Source: Adiantum capillus-veneris
Taxonomy: Eukaryota; Streptophyta; Polypodiopsida; Polypodiales; Pteridaceae
NCBI GenBank assembly: GCA_014529385.2
Contig: CM043959.1
Coordinates: 48,985,928 to 49,049,927 of the forward strand
Direction: 5' to 3'
Length of the DNA stretch: 64,000 bases
The notes beneath the pieces are model-generated. The model had not been told where the DNA came from, did not search any database, and saw nothing but the letters and a program-made list of their open reading frames with translations. The position numbers were made by a program, and so were the translations under genes. Of this stretch, positions 35,001 to 46,300 are shown one piece after another (the stretch's first letter is position 1; each line of letters begins with the position of its first letter).

Positions 35001-35378
35001 CGGATGCAAACTTTTCGCTATTTCGCACACATGCATCTGGAACTGGTAACATCGACGAGATTCACGCACAATCATGAAGCAGTGCTGTTAACGACACCAT
35101 TAATTAATGCAAATGATGGTTTAGGAGTTTAGCTCCCCTTACAGATTATCTCGGGCCTTTATCGGCTCCGCAATTCATCAAAAAGATTATCTAAACTTAA
35201 GTTGTCATTGATGAACAAAAATCCTTCTGTGCTGATTTTCCTAAATCAATTTTTCTTCAGCTTTATGTCTTCAATTACCGTGGTCGACTCCCTTCTTTTG
35301 TTTCTTACTGAGCTCGGCTCCCTTCTTAACTGTGAGCTTCGTTGTATCTGCTATGCAACTTGCCCTTGTTCAAGCTCG

Positions 35379-35508
35379 AGAGCAAGAGAGCTTGGAGCTC
35401 TTGTTTTCCGTTTTCCTTTGATAGATTGAGCACGAGAGAGAGATTGCTTGGAGCTCTCGCTTCGATTTGGTCGATTGAGCATGAGAGAGAGATTGCTTGG
35501 AGCTCTCG
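35379..35508. repeat. Degenerate 49-bp tandem repeat
   Basis: Units sharing gagagagattgcttggag and ctctcg lie at 35422-35459 and 35472-35508, with a partial earlier copy at 35379-35400. The attgag anchors are 49 bp apart. Confidence 0.65.
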
Positions 35509-35960
35509 AATTCCTCCCGAATGCTTTGCTCTTTCGAACACGAGAAGAAACGCCCTTGCTTTGTCCTCTCGAAGCTCCTCGCATGCAAAACCCAAGACCC
35601 TCCTTCCTTTTGCTCCACACACGTTCTCAAAACCCCCCCTCTTTCATGCAATAAAATCCTATTTATAGCCCCCTCCCTCCCTTAGCAACGACAGCGCCGT
35701 CGTTGCTTGGGAGGCGTAAAAAACACCCCTATGACGTGGCAGTCGAGTTTTGTAAGCAGCATCGTTTGCGGCTGTTTTTGTAACAAATAGAAGCGCCCTG
35801 ACGAGCTGCATGTTTCTTGTCTCTCGGTCGAGCTCATCCGAGCACTGTACGGCCCACTGTGAGCTTCTTCATCCCTGCGCAGTTTCTCCACGCTGCCTGC
35901 TGCGCCATGCCTTGTTTTTCTATACTTGCTTTTACACTAAAAACCCTTATTTTCAAAGTG

Positions 35961-36185
35961 GGCGGCCAATACTATTTGGCTTTTGGGCGGCCCTTTTGTT
36001 CCATAGATTGGGCGACCATTTGAGTTACCCCCTTTGGATCACACTTGGGCCTTATTTAACACAATGGGCGGCCTTAATGCTCCATTGGGCGGCACGGCCA
36101 CTTGTAAGGCCGTCACATTTGGCATGAATGCCGGCCAAAGCAATGCAGTAGGCACCAAATTTGGCGTACATATCGAGTGGGCGGC
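35961..36185. repeat. Cluster of gggcggcc motifs
   Basis: The motif gggcggcc or a close variant appears six times in about 225 bp (near 35960, 35984, 36008, 36065, 36087, 36178) in otherwise mixed sequence. Spacing is irregular, so this is not a simple tandem array. Confidence 0.5.
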
Positions 36186-37679
36186 CTCAGCACTACATCT
36201 TTCCCCAGCAGTCCTTCATTAACAATATCTTCGTGAATTTTATTGTCCATACCCGACATCTCAAATAATGCCAAAATTACCCAGCTCAGCAGCGCCGACA
36301 ATTGACACCGGACTCAACCTGCCAAGCCGTAAATCCCTTTAGACTTTTCAAACTGCATAAAATGCATACAAACCCTGTCGAGGCTGTAAAATTCCCAGAT
36401 GGCACACCAACTGAGCGAACCTGACTGGTACAGAACATGTCCGCGCTGAACCTTTAACGGCCAATAACTTGGAAACCGGAACTCCGATCGCTGATCTGAA
36501 AAGACCAACGTGCTCCACAAAGTGAGCACTTCAGGCCCGTGCATTCATTTCATTTTTGCCACCTCAGCTGTAGTTGCCCAATCCGGTACGGATCTGCAAT
36601 CGACTTAAACTTCAAACTGCCATAACTTTTGTATCGTAGCTCCAATCGACGGGCTGTAAAGATAGGCCCATAGAGCACTTCAAGCATGCAGTTTTAGATC
36701 ATAATATCCCATCTGTGCTCACTTCAAGCATAGTCCTTTTTAGCATCATTAAGGCATGTTTTGGCCCTTTTAGCCACATTTGACATACATTCAACATTAA
36801 ACTTGGCCTGTTACCAGGCCCTAAACACTGTTCATTAATCATGTAAGCTTCCAACAATTTTGATGTGCATTTTTTTGGTATATTTCTTTGCATAGAAGCG
36901 GAGCTGCATGCACCTTTCGGTCAAAAAAAACCACTTGTTCCATCCGGCCACGTCCTTTGCGCACATGCATACGTCTGTTCACGTCAGTTTGTTGCTGGAG
37001 TCCCATCATGTGAACCAACAAACCACGCATTGCCAACATCACAAGGATAGCCTTTTCCAACAAAAAATGCCTAATAATATTGCACCGAATGCATGGAAAA
37101 ATGCATGACAAAACAAAATTTCAATGTCCGACAACCACATAAACAAGAGAGTGACACCCATAAAATAAGCTGTTATGTGCATAAAAATGGATCATTTCCT
37201 TTGATATAGAAGCGCGCAACATTGTTGCTCATTGGCAGCCATAAATGAAAATGCTAGATAACCATAATAAAAACCTTGTAGCAATACATAAATAGAGGTG
37301 CTGCTCATTGCAACCATAAAGCAAGCCACATGACAAAAACTACAACCATGTAAAACATGACTCAATCCTCAGACTCTGAATCATCATCAAGCCTTGTAAA
37401 ACACAACTTCATGAAATTAATAATAAGCTTTATGGATACATAATTAAAATCTTAGTTGAAAAAAAGACATGATCACTTTGAAAAATAAGAACAATTACTA
37501 AATCCACAACCTGCTACACCTCCAACTACTACGTTCTGAACCCTCAAGCTGCTATGGCAAAATAAGGCTGCCCTTATCCGCAAGGCCATCTCGCGATGAG
37601 CAGGATTACCGCCATCATTAGGAAGTGGCTCTTGGGAGTTGGGATGTGGATCTTGCTGATCATGAGGCTCTGTGTCGCC

Positions 37680-38831
37680 TCAAATTTGCACAAAGTTGTG
37701 TAGGAATCAACAGGCTCCTATCATAGTGGGCGCAAAAGCAAGATCGACATTGAGATCTCACAAAATCCGCCATCTATTCTTCAAGAGACCAAAGGCATTT
37801 TCCACTTTCACTCTCCCCTTTGAGATTTTCCTATCAAAATCTCGCTTTTTGCATAAAAATCGCCCTACCTTCATTCAATATGTCTTTACCAAGAATGTTC
37901 TCGCTTTGTAGGCTGAGTCTGCAATCAAATAAGGTCGTAGTATCTCTCCTTGAATGTGCAATAGTGGCTGATCCAGTGCTTCTCGTCGCTTGAGCTGACC
38001 ATACAAGTCGCATTCTTTGAAGTGAGAAGAATCATGAATCCCTCCTGCAGCCCTGCAAACTGCACTCCAAAAAAGCTTGTTGGAGTCAACAATACCATGT
38101 AGGAGGATGCTCAAAAAACCATGCCTGCTGATGTATTGGACTGGATAGAACTCTCGTGCTGGCTTTCTTTGTATGTGAGTCCCATCAAGTGCCCGAGCAA
38201 TATGCGGCAAACCAGAGATAGCCTCAAATCTTGCCATTATCCTCTCAAGACGGTCTCCACGCGGCACTCTAATGCCAACCCTGTGGAAGATCTCAGTACT
38301 ACTCAAAATGCAACAAATGATCACCACATATTTGCGAATGGCGCTTTCACCCATGCCAAACAGATTCTCCATGCTTCATGAGGAGTGTCCATGCGCAAGC
38401 CGCCAGAGTACGCAAGAAAGCGCAGCCTCTGGAGAAATAGGCTCTTTGACAAACCTGACTCCCCTTGTGGCTAGTAGTGGATGAATCATGTTTATTAGCA
38501 TAAGAAAGGATCTGGGAGACATGCGATATGCAAAACAATAGGGATCTTGATTTGCAAGGCGAGCTGTAGACCAAAGCACATTGTGCACACTATGGAAGAA
38601 CTTTTTTTGACGAGGAAAACACCACCATACTCTTGGTGCAAAACGCCATGCCACTGACTCAAGCGCACCCGCCATCCCACAACACAACCATGCATAAGTA
38701 AACATAAGTATGAAGAAGTTGTTATCTTCCAATTCCTCCAAGCCGTGACCATGTGATGTACCGTCACTCAATAATGTCATCATCCCAAAGAGAAGCACCC
38801 ACTCTTCCATCCTATGATTTAAAACAAACAT
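37680..38831 (-). pseudogene. PIF/Harbinger DDE transposase
   Basis: One frame with several in-frame stops, including TGA at 38373-38375 and at 37875. The N-terminal part has a helix-turn-helix-like region ending SPEAALSCVLWRLAHGHS, MENLFGMGESAIRKYV. The catalytic core (DDE_Tnp_4 type) follows: ALDGTHIQ (first Asp), GGIHDSSHFK (second), LIADSAYKARTFLV. After the 37875 stop the same frame continues to VENAFGLLKNRWRIL, which holds the Glu. The enzyme cuts and joins the element ends. All three acids are readable but the stops make it a pseudogene. Confidence 0.88.
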
Positions 38832-39062
38832 ACTAATTTGGAATCACAAAATAACGCAAAGCAAATAAAAATCCAAACTACCAAGTTTAGTTAAGACATA
38901 CCTGAATACGAGTAAGGACACACACAAGACGACACAATGGAATGCTACTCCAAAAACTCACCTGCACAAAAACAAACATGTCTATATATTAATTATTCTG
39001 CAACGAAATGTGGTAGTGCTCAAAACAAATGTAGATTTTACTAAGATGAAGTTCAAATAAAC

Positions 39063-39451
39063 TTACTGCTCTGGCTTCTTAGAGATAAGCTTGCCGATCT
39101 CCAAGAAGATCTGGTGACGCTTCATCTCTTCCTCCTCTCTGATCTTTGCGAGTCTCTCCTCATGTAGCATGCTGGCAGTCTCAAGCTCTTGCAAGGTGTT
39201 TGTCCTCTTATCTTCTGCATGCTCGTAGGCCTCACACATATGTTTCATCCCACCTCCCATTGTCTTGGCCACTGTGCCCAAGCTATATTTTTTCGATTGC
39301 TTGACTTTCTTTCCAAATACACCGTCCAAATCCACAGTATCAGGTTGTGAATTTTGACCCGAGCTACCATCGTTCTCAACACCATCCAGGTCTATGGGTG
39401 TATCTGATGTGGAGGATATAGGCCTGTGGCTCTCACTGTCAAGTGCACCAG
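39063..39451 (-). pseudogene. Harbinger Myb/SANT-like protein, C-terminal part
   Basis: C-terminal fragment left of TE-F. It has an acidic linker (DTPIDLDGVEN), a Lys-rich stretch and a charged, probably coiled-coil tail (HEERLAKIREEEEMKRHQIF) ending KLISKKPEQ. Such tails follow the Myb/SANT domain in the DNA-binding partner of plant Harbinger transposases. The frame entering from the TE-F border fits the right-hand fragment in another local frame. Confidence 0.7.
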
Positions 39452-40036
39452 TGTGCGCTCCTTGCCGCACTGTCGAAGCAAGGGACTTGCCGATACACCG
39501 TGTGCGAGCCACAAATGGCTCCAAGCACACAACAAGACTAATCTAGCAAGCTCAAAAGAGGGCAATGGTGTGTCACTCACCGCTCTATGCTCCTGCCGTG
39601 GAGGATTCCTCGCCGCGATGAAGAAGAAGCTGCAGTCGTGCCGCGCTCAACCACTTCGCCGCCGTCGTGCCTTCGTAATGCTCGATCGCACACACACACT
39701 CTCCCTCTCTCTCACACACATACACACACACACGAGGAGGTGAAAAAGAAGAAGATGGAGATGGAGATGGAGCAAGAGCACTCTTCTATTGCACAAATGA
39801 GAGAATGAGTGAATTTTAGGTTTAGTTGGCTTTTATATGAGCTCACCCCATTCACACTTGGGTGCCCATGCTTAGCCAACTAATCCCTTGAATGTCCCAG
39901 TTAGAGTGCGCCTCTCATCGGCGATCACTCTTACCCTTTTCCTATTGGTCTGACAAGCCCGGTACCTGACTCTACCAAATACATAATACACGTCCGTCGT
40001 AGGTGATGGGGTGTCCGTGAGACGTGAGGGTTAACA
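39452..40036 (-). repeat. TE-F 3' LTR
   Basis: Direct repeat of 52276-52860. It contains a short AC microsatellite near 39690-39733 and a TATA-like box on the minus strand (catataaaag at 39831-39840). Confidence 0.95.
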
Positions 40037-40051
40037 TGCCCCCCTTCCTGA
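40037..40051 (-). other. TE-F polypurine tract
   Basis: The minus strand reads tcaggaaggggggca directly before the 3' LTR. The same 13-mer (TCAGGAAGGGGGG) occurs at 42371-42383 and a near copy at 42059-42070. Confidence 0.8.
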
Positions 40052-41408
40052 TGTAGATTCCGTCCTCGGAAGCTATTGAGTTGAAGCTCGTTCGTCGAGG
40101 TGGAAGAGCATTTGAGATGAATGTCCTTAGCCTTCTTCAGTCACTGCAAAATCAAACAACATTGGCACAGTAATTGCATTCTCATAAGTGATTAAAAAGC
40201 ATATGCAGTTTTAGGTAGACAATTTGATTAGTAAAAGAATTTCAAACAATTTGTCAACAATGAACATTAAATTGCAATGTAATTAAATGCATAAACAGAT
40301 GTTAAGGTAAAAAATTAAACAAGTCAGGGGTTGCTAATTTGACGGTCGAAAGGCACTAGAGATCGAATATTAATACCATGGGTAAGCTTCTTAATTTTCT
40401 GTGGTCAATTAAGTTGTTTAATCGCGAGAGCCAAGTATTCATGTTCGAGGGCTGACTAGAGGCTATATCTAGAAGACCTTGTAGTTAAGCCACCATAAAA
40501 GGAATTTCTCATGAAATCATCGCCTGACTGATTACTTTTTCTTTGACCCCCCAAAGTCTTTTCACAGTGATTCAATTTTGATGTGTGTGCTTATTTTGTA
40601 TGCCTTGGGTTTTTTGCTTTTCAAGGAAAAGCGCCCACACTGGGAACCTCTAGGGCTCTAGTACCATAGGCAATACATGTGAGTGAAGTACCAAATCAAG
40701 CTGAGATTTCTCTTCCAGCTTAAGATTTTACAGTGTGGCACTTTGATTTTTTGTTTGTTCATTTTCAGCATTTTAATTTTGTAACTTTGGGGGGTCATAT
40801 AACACTGATACACCTCCCCAGGCTCATCACACTAGTAAACTCCCTTTATAATACTTAAGCGAAAGGTCAATAGGGTCAAGCCCACTAGAAATCCCTAGTA
40901 CATTTCACACAATGCTGCCTAAATCGGATTAAGAACCTAAGTAACCATTGATTATTAGGAAGGCATTCCCCATGGTATTAAGAGAAGATTTCTAACACCT
41001 AACTTGGTCAAACTAGTTTGTCGGACTACTTGATTTTTAAACCTAGACAAGTGATTATGACAAAAAATTACATTGAATTAAATGTTTGATACTAAGCAAA
41101 TGCGGTGAATATTAGGCTACCAATCACAATTAAAGCTGACAATCATAGATGCAAAAAAGATAAGGGGCAATGCTAATGGACAAGAAACACCTGTTTGGTC
41201 GATGGTCGCGCTTGATTTGAAGAGTGAGTCGAGATAAAGATTCCATGAAGGTCCAAATCCTACCAATAGCAACACGCTCCTGTACACACTAGGAAACAAA
41301 AGGAATACCTCCAGGAGGCACATTAGTGGAAAAAGGTACCAACACTTATTGAACACAACAAAAAACATAAGGAACCCTAACCTAATTATTTGCACTCCCC
41401 CTAGAGAG
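40052..41408 (-). other. TE-F 3' non-coding region
   Basis: About 1.36 kb of AT-rich sequence between the 3' ORF and the polypurine tract. No conserved frame is visible; 41117-41395 has a hydrophobic frame on the minus strand but no motif. Confidence 0.5.
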
Positions 41409-41831
41409 TCAAGGGAATAGGATATTGTAGAGGTTGGGGGGAAACCCTAAGGTTAAACCCCTATCCTCATCGTCGAGATAAACAAATTCATCATCCATGA
41501 GACCATATGTGCCATCCGTGTAGTCCTGTAAATTTTCTTCTTCATCATAGGTGCCCATGTTTACTAAGAAGGTCACTAGACGCCTATAGTCATCTTGGTA
41601 AAAAGGGTAGGCTTGTGAAATGGGAGAAACGCTCTCTACTAAGTATGGATCAGATGTGGTCAAGAGACGTATTAGCCATTCTAACTCCTCAAAATTCCTC
41701 TCACATGCTAGCGTACCTATCAAATCCCATTCACATGCAAGCACTGGAAAGACCATGTGAAATATTTGTGAAAAGTAACGAGGGTACCTCTCACCCAAGG
41801 CAGGAGTGGATGACTCTAGCGTACTAGCCAT
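41409..41831 (-). CDS. TE-F 3' ORF, 140-aa acidic protein of unknown function
   Basis: An intact frame from the ATG at 41831. It has a Trp/Phe/Leu-rich central part (CEWDLIGTLACER, FEELEWLIRLL) and an acidic C-terminal half (TYDEEENLQDY, YLDDEDRGL). There is no signal peptide, membrane helix, Cys cluster or basic domain, so it does not look like an env or a zinc protein. It sits between pol and the 3' LTR, where some LTR elements carry an extra gene. A possible splice acceptor (ttgcgtgtacag) lies just before the ATG; expression from a spliced RNA is speculation. I do not recognise the family. Confidence 0.6.
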   Translation of the reverse strand: MASTLESSTPALGERYPRYFSQIFHMVFPVLACEWDLIGTLACERNFEELEWLIRLLTTSDPYLVESVSPISQAYPFYQDDYRRLVTFLVNMGTYDEEENLQDYTDGTYGLMDDEFVYLDDEDRGLTLGFPPNLYNILFP

Positions 41832-42077
41832 ATCTGTACACGCAAATAGATGATGGTTAGAGTGCAAATATTACAAGGGTCGTGTTCTTGTGCATAATTT
41901 GTTTTTATGATTTGTGTTATGGCTCTTGATCTTTTACTTTTTTATCTTGTTTTTGTGAGTATAAGGCTTTATATATACATTCCCTAAGATTGGAGATTAA
42001 GAGGTCAAGGAGAAAGGTTGAGAGGGAAGCAAGTGAATAATGGATGTCCACAAACACTCCCCCCTTCCTTGGGTAGA

Positions 42078-42743
42078 TCATACTATTTGAAATGATGTCG
42101 TCACCCTTTGAAACCAATTGTTCCAGTTGGTAATAGGTGAGGATTTTTGCCAATAGTTTTCTATTACCCTAGGTGCCTCGTCAAGTTGCAAGGGTGGTAA
42201 GGTACTCTCCCAAGATCGAACTTGAAGTGGTTCATCAGGTGATTCTTGAACACTGGGAGGTGTGGATTCTTTTGTAGCTTCATGGAGGTCCACTACTATA
42301 GATGGAGGCTGTGTAGAAGCTTTTACCTCTATGGATGTATTACATGAGGAGCTAGAAGCTTCATGGAACTCCCCCCTTCCTGAGCTAGGTGGAATAAATT
42401 GATTTTGCTTTGGAGCCCAAACTAGCTCTGGACTAGGTGTGTAGCATTCTGTGATCTTTCCCTTCCCACAGTCTGCCATTGGCTTTAGCGTTACACTGCT
42501 TGACTCATATGGGTTTGTTGTCGATAGGGAAGGACACATTTTACGTTTAGGTACCCAAATTTGCTCATTTCCATCATAGTAGCCTTGGGCTTCTAATAGT
42601 TGTTTTGGAATCCATCGTGATTTGGTCTTGACTCTCCTAGGGCGCGCTCTTGGTTTTCCCAGGAAATTTTTTCTTGGAATGGATGGGAGGGTTGAGGTAG
42701 TTGGAAGTAAGGCCTTAGGGACCCATTGATATGTACTCTTAGG
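42078..42743 (-). pseudogene. TE-F WVPK-repeat region, in frame with pol
   Basis: Read in the pol frame after the TGA at 42744-42746. Four short repeats share Trp, a small or branched residue, Pro, Lys: YQWVPKALL, SRWIPKQLL, QIWVPKRK, LVWAPKQNQ, at about 42725, 42614, 42557 and 42419. The rest is Pro/Ser/Thr-rich and ends with NYWQKSSPITNWNNWFQR. Function is unknown. Confidence 0.5.
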
Positions 42744-43397
42744 TCATGGATGAGTACTTGCAATATTACTGGTTGCTGCAACTACAAGTGTTGAAGTGCT
42801 AGGTTCATGGGTAGCTGGCAAAGACGAGTTAACCACCTTGGCTTGTGAATGTTGGCTATCCTTCAACTTTGCTAGAGTTTGCAACGTAGGTGACTTTGCT
42901 TGAATGATAGGGGTAAGAGTCAGTGGTCGCGTCGTGACACTAACAGTATCCCAATCGATAGTGCATTTGGTTTCCAACATCCACGTGCGTCCCAGGTTTA
43001 CGTTGCCTTCCATAGCTCCCGCGGGCATGACTAGAAACCTCTGCACTATGCTTCCATTTTCATAGACAACAGGGGTCTGAAGGACTCTAAGAATAACAAC
43101 TTTCTCTTTATTAATGCCCTTGACTTGCATCGTACTCGGGGATAGGGTCGCTTTCCCTAATTGACACCAAACTCCATAGGATAACAAATTGTGTTTAGCT
43201 CCCGTATCTAATAAGGCATTGTATAGTACTTTCCCATAGGGGCTATTTAGCTCAATTGGGTATCGTAGGGGTGGCTCAGATTCTAATGAGTCGTCATCTG
43301 TGTCCTCGAAAAATGCTTGCGTGATTCCCAGATTAGCCTCTCGTTGGCGTCTAAGACGTTGTTGTCGTTCTCGAGCCTCAACTCTTGCTTGGATTTT
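42744..43397 (-). CDS. TE-F second retropepsin-like domain, downstream of integrase
   Basis: The pol frame continues after its TAA (43398-43400) through a basic Arg/Gln-rich linker into LYNALLDTGAKHNLLSYG, a canonical aspartic-protease active site (DTGA at 43198-43209). Further on are QRFLVMPAGA and NVNLGRTWML, matching the flap-to-C-terminal ILGRPWL motif of retropepsins, then CTIDWDTVSV. This is the full linear motif order of a retropepsin half-dimer. The usual protease of this element is at the pol N-terminus with DGG. The frame ends in TGA at 42744-42746. No ATG lies before the active site, so readthrough of the pol stop, or a stop acquired by mutation, is implied. Confidence 0.72.
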   Translation of the reverse strand, partial: KIQARVEARERQQRLRRQREANLGITQAFFEDTDDDSLESEPPLRYPIELNSPYGKVLYNALLDTGAKHNLLSYGVWCQLGKATLSPSTMQVKGINKEKVVILRVLQTPVVYENGSIVQRFLVMPAGAMEGNVNLGRTWMLETKCTIDWDTVSVTTRPLTLTPIIQAKSPTLQTLAKLKDSQHSQAKVVNSSLPATHEPSTSTLVVAATSNIASTHP

Positions 43398-46300
43398 TTA
43401 AAGCTCTGCTTGTTCCTTGGCAGCCTTCTTTTGATGGATGGCTTGCAACTCTTCCTGGCTTAGAGGATCATAATATCTTTTGAATTTACTCCCATTAAGG
43501 AATCCAATGGTTTCAACTCCATATAGAGTCTCCACACGAATGGTACCTTGCGGGGTAATTTCACACACTCGATATGGCCCCTTACCAGCGTATTTCAATT
43601 TCTTCTTTTCATTACGTACCCCGTACATAAGAATTTTATCACCAACCTTGATGTCTTTATCCTTTAAATGGCTATCAAACCACTTCTTTCTCCTATCCTT
43701 CTCCACTAGAGCATTTCGCCCAGCTAATTGCCTCTCTTCATCTAGCCTTTCCAGGATATATAATCGCTCCACTAAGGGGTTACCATCCCAACCTTCTTGA
43801 GAAGCTACTCGAAGACTAGGAATGACAAATTCCCATGGCATAACTGCTTCTTGGCCATACACCATCTTAAACGGTGTGCAATTAATAGCAACTTTATACG
43901 CAGTACGATAAGCCCATAAAGCTGATGTAAGCTTTAGGTCCCAATCAGTGCGATGAGCCTCAACTGTCTTTGTCAAAATGGAGATGAGAGTTTTGTTGCC
44001 ATTTGCTTGGGGATAATAGGGTGTAGACTTGTGGTGAGATATCATGAAGTTTGATGTGAGTTCTTTTATTACTTCATTTATAAAATGAGTTCCATTGTCA
44101 CTCACAAGTTCAAAGGGGCATCCAAAACGTGTGATAATGTTCTCAAAGAGGAACTTAGCTGTTGTTTTTGCATCCGCCTTTTGTGTTGCTTTTGCTTCAA
44201 CCCATTTGGTTACATAGTCGGTAGCCACAATGATATATCGTGATTGCGTGTTACGTGCAGCCGGACTAATCGGTCCTACAAAGTCTAAGCCCCACTTTTC
44301 AAAGGGTTGGGTTACCTTGATGGGATGTAGAGGCATCCTATCCCTTCTTTGTGGCTTGTTGAAGCGTTGGCATTCATCACATCCCTTTGCAAACAATGAT
44401 GCATCCTTAAACAGAGTGGGCCACCAATAGCCTGACTGTAAGATCTTTCGGGCAGTCAAGTTTCCTGAAAAGTGACCACCAGCTACTCCCATGCGTGCCT
44501 CTTGTAGAATATATAAATACTCATCCTCACGGGCAGAGGGTCTAAGAACATCATCTTTTCCTCTCTTATAGAGAGTTCCAGCCAGTAAGGAATAGGGTTC
44601 GCATTCCTTGATTAATTTTCGAGCTATATCTTTTCGCAGTTCTTTGGGTGGAAAACCATTAACTAAGAAGTTAACAATCTTTTCACTCCATTCAGGCATT
44701 GTCTCAACAATGAACAAAGGAGTATCAGGCAATTCATCATCAACCCCCGTAGGAGCTTCGCCATTAGGGATACGAGATAAATGATCCGCCATGACATGTT
44801 TCTTCCCAGGCCTCACAAAAACGGTGAAGTCAAACTCAAGAAGAATTAACAACCATCGTGTAATTCGACCTGTGGAACACGGCTTGTTTACCAAATATAG
44901 CAATTCTTGATGATCAACATAAAACACAAACTTGGTAGCAAGAAGGTAATAGCAAAATTTCTTTACTGCGTAAATCATAGCTAGACCTTCGCGCTCTGTA
45001 GTAGTGTAGTTCATCTCGGCATCATTTAATTGGCGACTTGCAAAGCTAATAGGGTAGTCCAATTTATGTTCTCCTGGTTGAGTTAGAACACACCCAATAG
45101 CAAAATTTGATGCATCAATATGCACATGAAAAGGTACATTCCAATCGGGTGTTCGCAGGATTGGAGCACTTGTTAGGGCCTTCTTTAATAACTCATAAGA
45201 TTGATGACATTCTTCCATCCAGTGAAACTCGATAAGAAGCTTGTACAATGGACGTGCTATCTCGGCAAAGTTTAAAATAAATCTTCGATAATAACCAACA
45301 TGGCCCATACATCTTTGAACTCCTTTATAGTTCGTAGGTGGTGGCAAATAGGCAATGGCTTTAATCTTACTCTCATCTGTGGATATTCCGTTCTTGGACA
45401 CTATATGCCCTAGAATGACTCCATGCTTAACCCAAAATTGGCATTTGAAAGGGTTCAATGAGATGCGATAAAATCTGCACCTTTCAAATATTTTTCGTAG
45501 ATATAACAAATGCTTCTCCCAAGAAGAATAAACACAAAGGTCGTCTAGGAAAGCTTCACAAAACTCCCTTAGAAATTCTTTAAACGCAGTGTTTATTAAT
45601 CGTTGGAATGTAGCAGGGGCATTCGTTAAGCCAAAAGCCATAACACGAAATGCAAACACTCCAAACTCTGTGATAAAAGCAATTTTAGCTTGGTCCTCTA
45701 ATGCAATTGTGATTTGATTGTAACCAGAGTACCCATCTAAAAAGTTATAAGCTTCCTTGCCCGCAACTCTTTCAAGCACATGTTCTGAATATGGCAAGGG
45801 ATAATGATCTCTCCTAGTAGCTGCATTAACTTTCTTGAGGTCCACGCACACTCTTAGTTTCCCATTCTTTTTGGGCACAATGACTATTGGAGAAACCCAT
45901 TCTGAGTGCTCAATAGGGTATATGAATCCACATTGGATAAGTTTTTCAATCTCCTCTTGTACAATATTGGCGTACTTAGGATTCATTGGATAGGGTCGTT
46001 GCTGGACGGGTTTAGCAGTGTTGATCATGGGAATTGTATGTTGCACCACAGAAGGTGGAATGCCCTTCATGTCATGATATGTCCAAGCAAAGATATCCTT
46101 GTATTCCTTGAGGAGCTCCTTAAGTACAGCCTCTTCAGTTTCGGTAAGGTCTTGAGCAATAAAGATTGGTTTAGACTCCTCACTTGCTTCTGCTAATTCT
46201 ATCTCTTTAACTACCGCTGGACCATCATAGACTCCATTGCTTCCATTGGTAGGTATTCGTTGGGCTTTGGCATACACAACCTTTCGCTCCCCCGTGGTAT

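Larger units (their letters stand above)
35100..37660. other. Intergenic region with repeats, no gene recognised
   Basis: It holds a degenerate 49-bp tandem repeat (35379-35508), a TATA-like motif on the minus strand (35660-35669, ctataaatagg) and a cluster of gggcggcc motifs (35961-36185). Overlapping frames over the tandem repeat on both strands reflect its composition. Nothing else is recognisable. Confidence 0.45.

Noticed and set aside
35326-35685. Six overlapping frames on both strands
   Set aside because: Caused by the purine/pyrimidine-rich tandem repeat, not by genes.
39426-39808. Plus-strand frames repeated at 52226-52632
   Set aside because: Shadows within the paired LTRs of TE-F.
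41409-41831. Envelope-like gene in TE-F
   Set aside because: No signal peptide, membrane segment or cleavage motif; acidic soluble character.
41917-42153. 78-codon minus frame between the WVPK region and the 3' ORF of TE-F
   Set aside because: Starts at TTG, runs across an internal polypurine copy and has no motif; overlap with the pol-frame end makes it likely a shadow.
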